Source: Coffea arabica
Lineage: Eukaryota > Streptophyta > Magnoliopsida > Gentianales > Rubiaceae
DNA length: 64,000 bases
Direction of reading: 5' to 3'
NCBI RefSeq assembly: GCF_036785885.1
Contig: NC_092317.1
Coordinates: forward strand, 3,474,501 to 3,538,500
Under the pieces are notes generated by a model. It did no database searches. It saw only the letters and a program-made list of their open reading frames with translations, and had not been told where the DNA came from. This document shows positions 1 through 11,861 of this stretch, piece by piece (within the stretch, counting starts at the first letter, position 1; every line of letters starts with the position of its first letter). A program made the translations under genes and the position numbers.

Positions 1-203
1 TCAAGGTAATGCCTCGAGTTTCCTTTCCCGTTCTTGTGTCGTGTACATTGATGCTTGGTCCCTCACTTCCCCCAAGGCCCCAACCCACAAAAAAAAAAAC
101 AAGAAAAAATCAGTAATTTTGTCATTTTTTCCCTTCGTGATGCACAGAAGGAGAGGAGTGGCCTTTTACAAGTACTGTGCCAAGAATCAAATCCATCACT
201 TTT

Positions 204-414
204 GACCAGAACCCTGAGTGCTCTCGTGTCGGGTCAGTTCAGCCGGTGAATCCTTGGAGTATTTCTTGTGAGACGCGATTTGAGTCTGGCTTCACATATC
301 GTCTGGGTGCTCTTGGGAGGCGGGATACTTCAGGTCGAGATTAGTCCGGCAAAACTGGGATACTCCCTGATTGACAAAAAAAAAAAAAAAAAAAAGACCA
401 GAACCTAAGTGCTC
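204..414 (+). mobile_element. SINE-like retroposon with target-site duplication
   Basis: A body of about 170 bp (about 224-395) ends in a run of some 20 A residues. It is flanked by near-identical 19-20 bp direct repeats starting GACCAGAACC and ending AGTGCTC (204-223 and 396-414). A poly-A end plus a long flanking duplication is the signature of LINE-mediated retroposition. The body is short and non-coding. A stretch near 331-345 (GGTCGAGATT) weakly resembles a Pol III B box. The 5' end looks truncated or unusual, so assignment to a named SINE family is not possible from sequence alone. Confidence 0.65.
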
Positions 415-1846
415 AAGCAGGACCCAGCTAAATATATGACCAGTTCCCAAGCATATAAAATAGTAAACTAGTATTTGAGGAATATTGAAATTCTTCCAAG
501 GCCATGGAATTTTGCAAAGCTTACTCAATGTTTTGCATTTTTGGCATCACTTGAGACTTGGATGTCTAATAATTTCTGTTCCAGATCTCTTCTATCAGTT
601 GTACCTTTAACGAGCTTATGAATTAAATAACGATCTGTTCAAGAATTTTGCTCCTAAGACCTTTGTCTCAATCAGATTTAAATCTAAGATCTCTAATTTT
701 TGAAATCTTTAACTTTAACCACTAGGCTGTTACACTATTACTTAAAAATTATTAGTTTTAATAAAATAATACCTTGTAGTATCAATTTATGCCACAAATT
801 TTTATCCCCCGAAAAAAAAATTATGCCACACATTCCAATCATTGAAAAATCTTTAACAAATTTTTTTCTAAAAGAAATCCTTTGGAATCAATTTACAATA
901 AATTAACGCTTTATGCTTTCAACTTATTATGCTTTCGTTAAAAAAAATCCTATAACAATGTCAATCAAGGTTTCTAATACTGTGACATATGTCAAATTTT
1001 CTAAGGTTGTTGAGTTACAATTGATGCTATTCAATAGTTATTGTTTGTTAAATTCAAATCACCAAATCTCGATATTTAATCATTCGTTGTTCTCGTGCAT
1101 ATAGCACGAGACATAAAGCTAGTTTTAGCTAAAAGAAATCCTTTCAAAACTCTGAAAATAGTTACCGAGTATAAGTGAAAATGTTTGACCGCTGGAAAGC
1201 AAGATTTCAGGTAAGTTTTCAAGTGTTAAAAAGTGAATTTCAATAGTATCTAAAGCTAATAAAAATTTGAGAATTGAGAAATAAGTCTTATAAGGGTAAA
1301 ATGAATACTTTATCAGCGAGTAATAGTTATGATTCGCTTTCGAAGATGCCCAATAATTAAATGGGACAAGGGGCGGAACGATTCGTCAGAAAATTGTTTG
1401 GATCGATTTTATATAAGATACATAAGACGTAACTTTATATACATACGATATAATTCATTTTTAATAAAGTATAATTATAAAATAAAATTTTATATACCTC
1501 ACACATGATATTAAAAATTATATATAAGATATAATTTTAATTTTTTTTTTATCAAATCTTGACATGAACTTGAGACCGTTCCTGCCCCGCCTCCGATTGG
1601 ACGATAGAGGAAAGACTCCCAGTCCTAGGAGAATAGAATATTCTACGTACTTAATTTTTTCTGCGCACCAAGCATTTGATTCCGAGAGATTGGAACTTTT
1701 TCTGTAGGGCGAGAACCGCCACATATTCACATATCCATCACCCATATCCCCCGCTGCTCCACCAGTCACCGTCCTAATTCTTCCCCTACTTCACCACTAA
1801 ATCGACTTCTGTTACCAACCACCACCTCCAGCGCCGCCGAATCATA
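415..1846. other. Gene-free stretch upstream of the TTM3-like gene
   Basis: AT-rich DNA with several short meaningless ORFs. At about 1547-1640, read on the minus strand, a GC-richer block ends in a run of A and may be the 3' end of another SINE-like copy, but I found no clear flanking duplication. The 120 bases before the TTM3 start are pyrimidine-rich and lack any ATG, consistent with a 5' leader. I searched by eye for a CDC26-like reading frame (expected ahead of TTM3 in plants) and saw none. Confidence 0.5.
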
Positions 1847-2470
1847 ATGGAAGTAGAAGTAAAGCTCCGTTTACCAGACTCAAACGCCCACCAACGCCTC
1901 TCCACTGTCCTTTCACCTTTCCACCTCAAAACCCACGTCCAAGAAAACATTTTCTTTGACGGGCCTAACTCTGAGCTGGCCACCAACCTCGCCGCGCTCC
2001 GCCTTCGCTTCTACGACCTCGACTCCCAATGCGTCCTTTCTCTCAAAGCAAAGCCAGTGATTTCCAATGGAATCAGCCGCATTCAGGAAGATGAAGAGCC
2101 CCTCGACCCTGTCATAGGCCGAGCTAGCGTGGCGGAGCCGTGGCGGCTGTTACTCATGGCCGATCATTCTTCACAAATAATGAAGAGAGTGAGAGAAGAA
2201 TATGGAGTTGTTGGAGATGATAACAGGTGTTTGGTATGTTTGGGAGGATTTAGAAATGTGAGAGCAGTGTATGAATGGAGTGGATTAAAATTGGAGCTTG
2301 ATGAAACAAATTATGATTTTGGGACGTGTTATGAGATTGAATGCGAGACTTCTGAACCTGAAAGAGCTAAGAATTTGCTTGAGGAGCTGCTAAGGAGTAA
2401 CGGGATTGAGTATTCTTATTCAAAGGCTAACAAGTTCGCCATTTTTCGGGCTGGAAAGTTGCCTCAGTGA
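1847..2470 (+). CDS. TTM3: Triphosphate tunnel metalloenzyme 3-like (CYTH domain) protein
   Basis: This single uninterrupted frame of 207 residues is close to the roughly 210 residues of Arabidopsis TTM3. The CYTH signature ExExK sits at the extreme N terminus (E2, E4, K6 in MEVEVKLRL). It is followed by the Arg/Lys/Glu-rich strands expected of the eight-stranded tunnel: ALRLRFYD, LSLKAKP, KLELDETNYDFGTCYEIECE, and YSKANKF near the C terminus. Family knowledge: these enzymes hydrolyse inorganic triphosphate using a divalent metal held by the acidic residues in the tunnel. The start is fixed because the ExExK motif must lie immediately after Met. No transit peptide is visible, so it is probably cytosolic. 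It is intronless and neighbours no functionally related gene. In Arabidopsis TTM3 shares a transcript with CDC26, but I do not see that upstream frame here. Confidence 0.92.
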   Translation: MEVEVKLRLPDSNAHQRLSTVLSPFHLKTHVQENIFFDGPNSELATNLAALRLRFYDLDSQCVLSLKAKPVISNGISRIQEDEEPLDPVIGRASVAEPWRLLLMADHSSQIMKRVREEYGVVGDDNRCLVCLGGFRNVRAVYEWSGLKLELDETNYDFGTCYEIECETSEPERAKNLLEELLRSNGIEYSYSKANKFAIFRAGKLPQ

Positions 2471-5016
2471 GTGCCTAAATTGTAACTATGTATTCTTCCA
2501 TTTTGATATAAGCCACTCTTCCGATACTATTAGTGTAGCTAATGATTAATACTAAGCTTTAAATTCTTTTTCTTTTTTTTTTTCGATGACCAAAGTTTGA
2601 AGCTTTGGATTATTGCGGTTCTAGAGTATATTAAGGTTTAAAAAGCTCTGGATTAGTTGCTATATCAGTTGAGCAAATGGTATCTCTCACTGAACAGTTT
2701 GGTCAAGTTAAACTTGCATGCATTTACTCATAATTCTTCCCTCTGGTTTAGTTAGCTGGGGCCGGAAGCAGCTCTCTGATCTTATACAGTTTGATATGAT
2801 CAATTATGTCTAACAAATCTTGGTTGTTGAAGGAGACTGTTCGCTTTTTGTTTCTAGAAAAATGGGGAGGGAGGGAGGAAGATGCATACTAAGGCTTTAA
2901 CATGAGCACATAATATGATTCCCTGGGAAAATTATTCGCATGATGAATCTAACAGCAAAGATCAACACTGGGAGAAGTACGAGGAACTAGTGGTGTTGTT
3001 ATTTTCTGGGTGAAGGTATTGAAGTGTATAGGTTGAACGCTGCAGGAATCACCAAGTGACATGTATTTAGAATAATAAAACCTCTGCATATCTGTAACTT
3101 CGTCATATATTTCTTGTTCGGCCGCTAATCTCTATTCATCTTCACCTTCCTTTTGCCTCTCCCATAGTCTCATGTGGGCTTCATTACAAGCATAGCGTTG
3201 TACTTAAAGATATAGATGCTTTTCCATTTCATTTCCTTCTTGCCGCTTTAGTCTACATATGGCAGTTGGTTTGTTGAAGAAGTTGCAGGGGTTAGATAAA
3301 ATATATTTCCAAAGTTATACCACAATGGTGACTCTCTTTTTTAATTTTTTTTAGTTGTAAAAAAATTACTGTAGTAACTTTTTGATTTGATGTATGTAAG
3401 ATACAATGATGGTTGGAAAATGTATTGTCAATGCAAGCAAATAATATACCATCCAAACAAAATATCATCTTGTCCATAAGTAAGTCGTCTTCCTTCAAAT
3501 AATGCTCAATTTAACTGATGAAGCCACGAAGGGAAAAAAGGGTGAGGCATCAGAAGAGAATTAAAGTTACTCAATTTTTCTTCTTTGCTGTATGCTTGTC
3601 TTCCTCATCTTCTTCATTGTCGTCCTCTTCTTTTTCTTAAATTGCCTTCAATCTAAAAGATAGAAATTCTAGATTGTCAAATAAAAAGAAAATAATGCTC
3701 CTAGAACGGGGGTGAAAAAGCCAAAATAATCCGCATGGAAATTGCTGTAGCATTTCTTGCATCTCTGACCTAGTGTATAAGCAGCGAAAAAAAAAAGTTT
3801 CAAGAAATGATAATTCTGAACTGCTTATCCAAGCAAATGCAGAATTTTGATGTAGTAATCAAGGTTAGGAGAACAGACATCTCAAGAAAGCTCTTCAGTC
3901 ACTATTAGGATAACATATAAGAATGGAGTGATTGGATTCTCTAGAACCTTTTAAGAACAAATATACCACAGAGAAGCAACGCCTTCTAGGTGAAGTGCAG
4001 AGAATGTACCATGAAGAAAAGCCAAAGAAGGGACTCTTGAGCAGCCAGAGCTGAACCGACCACAACAGTGCAGACCATTTTCTCCAAAGCAGCTCTAGAA
4101 GAGCAGAGACTTTCGAACTCCATTTTCCTTGATATCTTTTTGTTTCTTTTGAGCTTAGACCGGAGACCAGATTAGAAAGAAAGTTGTAGTTGTGGTGGGT
4201 TGGAGTAAAGGGAAACCAGAGCGACAAGAGTCCTTTGACGTACCCTGAAGTATGGACTGAGGAGATAGAAAGGGCTATGGGCCATTAACTTCGGATGTGC
4301 ATGGATGGGAGGGAACATCAATTTCTGGGTGAAATTTGGCTTTTCGTCTGCAAATTGCCCCAGATCTTGTTACCAGTTACCACTCTAAGTCTAAAGCTGG
4401 TCGAGGTCCATTTGACCGCCGGTGTCATGAAGATCCCAAGGCAACTCAAGTCATGAGCATTTACCATTTTTGCACCCCCCAGGAAATAGAAGCTTAGCAT
4501 CATTTTAGCGGCAAAACTAATGGAATAATTTATTTCACATACGCTTATCTGCCCAATGTATGTCTGAAATGCTTTAACATATCAACCTTTGGTGGGTGAC
4601 CAAGATTGCAATTTTTCTGTTACTTCACTAATGAAAATATTCAAGGATGGAAAAGCCGAAACAGGTTCAAGACCAGATTTGATATCCACTAAGATTGGCA
4701 AGTTTTACTAGGTTTGCTCAAATGAATTGGTAATCGCTCTCATCCGTACGCCTTAGGAGTACAAAATTGCTAATGACCGCCGGGACTACAGACTAGCGGC
4801 AGCTTCATTTTACAATATTACCATGAACTCGCCGGAAACTTCAGGAATTCTAGAAAAACATCGAAAGCGAAAGAAGATGTGGACTATTGATTGAATCTGC
4901 ATGAAACTCAGGCTTCCACAAGCATATCAGAAAATTTTTTATAGTTTTTATTGTTTTCACCACACACGATAAAATAGTTAACTCGTTGTTAATTACTAGA
5001 GTCTTAAGTAGTGGAA
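2471..5016. other. Intergenic stretch between TTM3 and the CobW gene
   Basis: This holds the TTM3 3' flank, then about 2.4 kb with no supportable gene. A MITE relic at about 3290-3475 shares the core of other copies in the window (CTGTAGTAAC... TTTGATGTATGTAAGAT) and ends in CCATCCAAACAAA. The frames at 3895-4503 on the minus strand have no recognisable domain. Three-prime UTR sequences of the two convergent flanking genes presumably occupy the ends. Confidence 0.5.
3290..3475. mobile_element. Degenerate MITE of the TATGTGAGATAAAAAGGTGATT family
   Basis: Shares the internal core seen at 11520-11570, 14840-14880, 15100-15140 and 44270-44320 and ends in a CCAAACAAA-type terminus. The left terminus is not recognisable. 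Non-coding. Confidence 0.45.
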
Positions 5017-8000
5017 TCACAATAAACAAGCCCTAAAGCCCTTCTCCAGCTCCTGTGCGTCTAAGTTCTTTCCTATGAAGACGATCTTATTTACTCTTGG
5101 TTCATCTGGGAGCCATGGTCTATCCGGCGAACCTTGGAATATGTCATGTACTCCCTGTTAAACAGGATAATAGTTATTACAAACAAGAAGGTATGCCGAT
5201 CATAAAAAACAAGCATGCGATAAAAGCCCAAGACTGAAAAAAATAAACATACAAGAAAGCATTTGCTAAAGAAAATTGGGCACTGAACATGTTAGCACCA
5301 TACCATACTCCACTCTACTCTTGAAAAAAATGCTTCAATCGACTCCATATGTGACATTGTCCTATGCAGAATTCTAAATTAAACCATATCTTCCTACTTG
5401 TTAATTTCAAAGCAGCAAGCTGAAGAAAATTATGTTGTCATTAGACCCATCTATGTGCTTGGCCTCATTACTAATGATGTAGCTAATGACTCCTATTTAG
5501 GTACTAATCCGGAAAAAGAGCAATCCAACTGGAGCTGTAAAACTTTAAGCTAACCCAAATGCAGTAGTAACCACATCCTGTATATTATTGCGAGATTGAA
5601 CATTGCCTAATGCCCTAACCAATTGCTTCGGTTAACTTGGGCAGAGAGTTTACTCAGCAGCAGGTAGCTAACAAGTAGAAAGAATATTATCTTTAATAAC
5701 TTAAACCAAAAACTTCGACACTTGTACAAAATAAATTAAAGATCAACTTGCAATAAAAGCCATCTCAGTGTCCAAAAGGATGAAATGATGAATAGCATCG
5801 AGTTATTTCCAGGAAGTTACAAAGAAAAGCAGAGACAGTCATTAGTAAACTAGTAATTGGTGAGCAATGTGACTGCTGCTTTTCCTTCCAAATGTTTCCC
5901 CTCTATCTGAAAACCATGTTGGATCAGCTCATAAAATTTTATTCCAAGTTACTCGTCATTTTTTTTTCACCAAACCTTTTCCAGAAGTAGTCATATAATA
6001 AAAAGGGGTAAAGCATTATGCTTTTTCCCCATCTAAACAGAATTGGGCTTGTTATGCTCCTAATTGCAAATTTACTGAGAGAATCATCTAACAAGTTAGA
6101 AATATTCAGAGAAAACTCATAGCATTCTGAAAAGAAGTCAATCACCTGGAAGACAAATCGCTCATTCATTCCATCAACTGACAGAAGACCTTTCATACGG
6201 TATATATCCTCGCTTCGTTCCAATAACAATGTACCCAGCCAAATGTTAGCCTGAGATATTGAAAGTAAATGTTTTTCAGTCCATCAAACTCAGCAATCTC
6301 ATCTTGCAATGAATATATTGAATCAATACATATTAAGACTCCCTAAAGCTGGAAGATCAATTAGAATAAGACTACCAAATAAATCACCAACAAACAAACC
6401 TTCTCAAGATCTAAGCGTCCTTCACAAACTATGCTGACAGAAGAAACACCAGGGTCATGAGTGTGATCATGAGCAAGGTGATCATGATGTTCTGCAAGAA
6501 TATCCACAATAATTCAACAAGCGATATAAGTGAATGATTTCCAAGATGCTAGCTATTAGCATCACCACTAGTAAGCAAAATAAAGCATATCGAAGTAATC
6601 AATCTCGAACCACATGCTTACAGATACATAAAAGAGTCAATAATGCACTATCAGGATACATAATTGGAAGCCAAATAAGAAATCTGCCAAGTTTCAATCC
6701 GAAGTCTTACTATTAGCGTTACTCTCATTGTAGGACAGATGACACTACACTGGATGGGGTGTGCTGGGAGCAACAGAAAGCATGACTAAAGTTGAAAATG
6801 CCCACATTTCTATGAGTTTCAATTAGCAGCAATCCAACGGCTCTAAGAAACTCAGACATGGCCAAGGATGTGGAGCATGTGGTTCTCTTAACAAAAAGAC
6901 ATACAGATAGAATTCCATATCAACCTATAAAGGTACTAAATATTCAATAAGGAAAGAAAGCCATGGATTCAGGTTGAAACAAAAGAGTTTTTTTTTTGTG
7001 TTTGTGGGGGGGGGGGGGTCTCCCAGAGAATAGCAACTCACTCTCCAGATAATGGATGGTAAACCTTGCTGGACAGAATTGGCGACAAATCACATGACTA
7101 AGCAAAGGACAGCTTATGTTTGTGGCATAAATCTATCTAAGCAGCGGCAGGAATCATCTTCAATAACTCAGATGCATGCTAACTCTAATTTCTACTCATA
7201 GCAGGCCCATTTAACTCTGTCATTACTGCGTACCTTAAGTAGTGCAGACTGCAGAATAATGTCTTAACTTAAGCTATTCCTAATATCTAAGAAATGTAGG
7301 GTGGACTTGCCGTGTTTATGGTCGTGTTCATGGTCATGTTCATGTTCATGTTCATGATGATGGTGGTGATCGTGGTCATGGCCATGGCTGGTGTGATCTT
7401 CCTTAGAACTTTCAGCATCGACAGCAGTTTCAATTCTGCAGTAGCATTAACAAGTTCAAGAAAAGAACGTCCATCAGATGAATGCATGAAGGCTTGTATT
7501 CTAAGCTCCAACAACAACAAATTTAACACCTGATCATACCCGACAAGAGTTTAAAGTAATAAGGAAGGTTAAATTGAAATATGAACAGAATTAATTCTGA
7601 AACATCAAAAAGGTGTTCAACATCTGGATACATTGTATGAGAGCAGAAAGTGCCTTAGATCAAAGGTTTATATGCTTCTATCTACAAACACCAAAAACTA
7701 GTTCATTATATGGCCCATCAATTGTATTTTGAAAAGTATCTTTTATTATACAATTGAAATTTGGGAAACTTGAACGGGGATGTAAATGCCATCAACAAAT
7801 AATTCTAGTATAGTAAAAACCAAAAACTCATCTTCAGTGTATTCAATAGCGATATATCAACATAGTATTTCAAGTATGGAGGGCAAACTCAAGCAAGGGG
7901 CTGTCGAGTCAATAAAAGAAGAGACAACCAAGAGTACATAATTCCTCAAATTACAGATTCAAAATTTTTCTCTATTATTTTCCCAAAATAGCATTTATGC

Positions 8001-10987
8001 ACACAAATTCATCAGATTAGCTAAAGTAGAAAACTACAAGTTACATTCACTTCTGCTGAAATCATGGAAAGAAACCCCAAGTTTGTTTATCCCATGACAA
8101 GAAAAAGAGACAGTGATTATGCTCAGACAGTATTAGTTAAGACATTTTGCAAGAAACAGAAACCATAAATTGGGAGATACACAAACAGATGGCCAAAAAA
8201 TTGATAGAGTCAATAACAAGAAGCAGATAGGCGTTGGAACCATTCTAAAGAAATATTAAAAGAAGTACAACCTTTCCAAGTCAAAGCCTCCAATTCCAAG
8301 AACATAATCCAAATCTACTTTCCCAAACTCCGTTCGCTTAAGTTGAGCCATACGGTTAATGTTCTGTCATCAACCATAGCAAACTTTAATCAAAGACTTC
8401 ACAAAAAGATGCATCTAAAATATGGAATACAAGAACACTAGAATGGCTCCCCCCCTCCCAGGCTCCCACACCCACCCACTCCATGCCCCAACCTCCGGGC
8501 TAAAGCAAGGTCTAAAGAAAAAGAAAAAGGGAAAAAGTGCTAAAAGAAAAGAGAAAGAAAGAGAAAATCCACCCTTATCCTCTGAACCTCTCATCTAAAA
8601 TATGGAATACAAGCTCAGTTGAATAGCTTCCCCCACCTCCCAGGCTCCCACACCAACACCCACCCACCACCACCCCCCCCACAAACACACACAAAGGAGG
8701 GCTGAAGAAAGTCCTAAAGAAAAAGAAAAAAAGGAAAAAGTGCAAAATGAAACGGGAAGAAAGAGAACACCCACCCTTATCCTCTGAACCAAAGAGGCAA
8801 TATCTCGCTCACCAACAAGATCAGTCTGTAAGCAACATAAAAAGAAATATTAGGCAAGATATACAGGTGCAATTATCATAGAAAAGATTTAAGATTTTCA
8901 GTATAACCTGCCATAATCTTTTTCAGAATAGACATAAACTATCTAAGGAACTTAATATAAATTCAAAGTGCAATCAAGCCCTGAATACGTCTTGCAGCCT
9001 AGGCATTTGACAGTGGGGGAAAGTGAAGAAATGGACACTGAACATTGCTAATTAAGAAATTGTCTACCTTGTTCACTATAATACGGTCAGCATAAGCAAT
9101 CTGCTCGACTGCCTCATTAACTATGCCTTTAGGTTTGACTTCATCAAGGTGAAAACCAGCGTGTTTAGCATCAACTAGTGTTACAACACCATCCAGCTTA
9201 ACATCATTGAAAACCTGATCTTCAGCATAAAATGTCTGAATAATTGGTGCTGGATTTGCCAATCCTACAATGTAGCAAGAAGCATTTGCACTTCAGTCAT
9301 GGATACACTATTGAAATACAAGTGCAACGTCAAAGATCCAGTACCAGAGAAAGAGTTAAAAATATCATTGAGAAATATAATAAGCAATTCTTTTTGTCTC
9401 TATTACCAAGTATCTTCACCGCATTACCAACACAACACAAAAGTTCTACTTCCTTTGATGCTTACCTGTAGTCTCTATTACAATATGATCAAATTTCCCC
9501 TTTTTTCTGTTTACCAATTCTGATATCATTCTCACAAGATCACCCCTTACTGTGCAGCACAGGCACCCATTGTTGAGCATGACAATGTCTTCAATTCCGT
9601 CCGCTTTTGCAGCAACTAATGAACCATCAATATCTACTTCACCATACTGTAACCAAGTAAGTAGTTGTAAAATAGTCAGTTAGATAATCTCAAACAGTTT
9701 AAATCCCATTTCAAAACAAAGTCAGAAATGTAGATTATCACGATGAAAGGAGGGCTAGATGCCATACCTCATTCTCAATAACCGCAATTCGTTTTCCATG
9801 ATCAGCAGTCAGTATATGGTTCAACAATGTAGTCTGTCCATTACATTGAATTAAATAAAATATTAGTAAGTATCCACATGTTCAAGCTAAAAAGTAAATT
9901 AAAATAATAAATAATAAAAAAATATGTGTAGGTTTCAGTGACACAGTGCATCATGATGATTACGATACATAACAACTTTGGAGGCAAAAAGGGAAAAGAA
10001 AAATATAGCCTTCAGTAGGGCAATGTTCTCAGACTGAAGTTTCCAAACTGTCATCACCAAAAAGGAAAGATACATTAGGAATTATCACATGAAATAGAGT
10101 GAATTTCCCTCATTTTATTCCTCATTGACATTATCTGGACAACCAGAGGGGCAGACCTAGTGGAAGTAGCTGTTGAACTAATATTCACACCTTATCCGTA
10201 TATTGAACAAGACTTCCAAGAGTAACCACGTTGCTCCAGAGCTCACCCTAGCATACGATATCCAAATCATTATCTTTCTAACTGTACTTTTATAGTTATA
10301 TCGGTTGGCCGAGTTATTCTTCACACTTGACTTGGAACTATCGCTCCCTTCACGGCCTTAAAATTTAAAGTAAAGTAAATTTTTTCATCATTTGTACACT
10401 AACATAAAAATTACTACAAAAAATCCACCAATCAAGTCCCAATAAAATTTCTAACAGAAAACAAAGTGATTTTTTTAAAATAAAGGTCGCAACTTTGGCA
10501 CTTAATACTGGATTCTAGCAACAATGCATCACGAGTTTCTTTACTCTAACATTCAAACATCAAACAACAACTATAAAGAATTGCTCGACGAAAATCTCTA
10601 CACAAACATCAAACACGGCAGCCAGAATCAAAGAATCCCAATATCCCGTGTTACCTTTCCAGAGCCCAAAAACCCAGTGATAATAGTAGCAGGAATTCTA
10701 TCATCAGGAGGAATCTTAGTCAAAATATCAGAATCCTCACTCTGAGGTGTCGAAGTAGTAGCAGCGGAGGCAATAAATCTGCGGGAGAACCTTTTCGCTT
10801 TTGATGTACAATTAATAGACACAATTCTTGAACGAACTGAAGAGCAGATTGAGTAACTCTGGTTCACAAAAACCTCGTTTTTCCACAACTGAGTAAAGAC
10901 TGTAGCGCCAAATCTATTGAGAGGAGCTGGTTGCCTCTTGGCTAGGCCCAGAAAGGTAGTTGCAATATCTATGGACATTGAAGCCAT
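5017..10987 (-). CDS. CobW/ZNG1-type metal-chaperone GTPase with His-rich insert
   Basis: Ten exons join in phase to 1380 nt (459 residues): 10655-10987, 9768-9833, 9466-9646, 9068-9264, 8775-8825, 8272-8363, 7311-7435, 6400-6491, 6146-6250, 5017-5154. Walker A is GFLGSGK|T (residues 105-112, split by intron 1). The family metal motif is GCLCC (C161, C163, C164). G4 is VNK|TDL (257-262, split by intron 4). A His-rich linker at about 321-359 precedes the CobW C-terminal domain (residues about 360-459). The Ser/Arg-rich first 90 residues, lacking acids, suggest a plastid transit peptide. Family knowledge: COG0523 GTPases hand zinc or another metal to client enzymes. The relative is Arabidopsis At1g15730, and the adjacent LRR and TOPLESS genes match its neighbours. 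Intron 7 uses a GC donor (7310-7309). Intron 5 carries a tandem duplication including a copy of its own donor. Client and exact metal are unknown. Confidence 0.93.
8411..8790. repeat. Two-copy tandem duplication spanning a splice donor
   Basis: Two imperfect direct copies, about 178 bp (8411-8588) and about 200 bp (8591-8790). Both start at the phrase CATCTAAAATATGGAATACA and end at CCCTTATCCTCTGAACC. On the minus strand the outer copy includes the last 16 nt of CobW exon 5 and its GT donor (8774-8773). The inner copy repeats that exon end and donor at about 8587-8571 inside the intron. The rest is purine/pyrimidine-skewed low-complexity sequence. Confidence 0.85.
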
Positions 10988-11447
10988 GGATAATATTCCT
11001 CTAGTATTTCTTCTATGGATTTTTTAGGGCGTTTTCTAGTGGTGATTTTAGGGGTCTGTGGGGTTTTAGAGGGTGAGGTTTTTCTGGATAGTGTGGGGTT
11101 GCTGTGGGGAGATGTAACCGAAACAGATATATATTGACAAAAATAATTTATGGGTTTCAAATAAAAATGGGAAAAAATCCTGTTGGATCGGGTCCAGCAC
11201 TCCAGTCTGACAGTCGTGGTAACAGAAATTGTACTACGACGCGAGGCTGGGATGAAGATTCTGTCGGAACTCTCAAGAACCACGGCTGCATATGAGCAGC
11301 ATTTATAGCTTCCTAACAATAACAGTAGTAGTACTTTTAACTTTTAAGACGGCAGTTCATCATGCATTTCCGTGTATTCGCAGAATTGCGCATTTTGAAG
11401 GCACAAATATATTGTATCAAACCCGTTATTAAAATCATAGCCAAATA

Positions 11448-11861
11448 TGTTTGGATTAACTGAGTTTGTTTGGATAGAGAGAATTTGGATGATTTATTTG
11501 AGATATTTATTGTAGCACTTTTTGTGATGTGATGTATGTGAGATAAAAAGGTGATTGGGAAGATAAAAAGGTGATTGGGATTTGTGAGGATAAATTTTGC
11601 AAACCAAAATCTCTCTATCCAAACAAACTCAACTGTTTTTTGAAGTGGTTTTAAAAAATTTTACTGTAATATATTTTGAAATATTTTTATAAAATATTTT
11701 AAAATATTTAAAAGTAGTAGAGTTTTTAAAATATATTTTGAAATATTTTTTAAACATTAAAAAAAATTAAACTACTTTTTAGAGTACCTTTTAGAATATT
11801 TTTTTAAAATTTTATAGTATTTGAAAAATTAATTTTTAAAAAACTGAAGAATCCAAACAGA
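11448..11861. mobile_element. AT-rich MITE (outer element of a nested pair)
   Basis: Termini GTTTGGATTAACT at the left and GAATCCAAACAG at the right are inverted. The interior is AT-rich with blocks such as AAATATTTTTTAAACATTAA. A second copy in opposite orientation lies at 62389-62621 and aligns along its whole length once the inner insertion (11462-11634) is removed. Non-coding and non-autonomous. The TIR type does not let me name a superfamily. Confidence 0.75.
11462..11630. mobile_element. MITE inserted inside another MITE
   Basis: About 169 bp with near-perfect terminal inverted repeats of about 26 bp (GAGTTTGTTTGGATAGAGAG at the left and its complement at the right). It is flanked by AACT on both sides. 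Deleting the element and one AACT restores the outer MITE as judged against the copy at 62 kb. An internal 20-bp direct duplication around AGATAAAAAGGTGATTGGGA is also present. Confidence 0.85.

Noticed and set aside
3895-4227. 110-residue minus-strand ORF
   Set aside because: No recognisable domain and no credible exon partners; composition is consistent with chance.
7287-7533. Overlapping ORFs on both strands rich in Met/Val or Met/Asn/Thr
   Set aside because: They are other-frame or antisense shadows of the His-rich CobW exon 7 (7311-7435).
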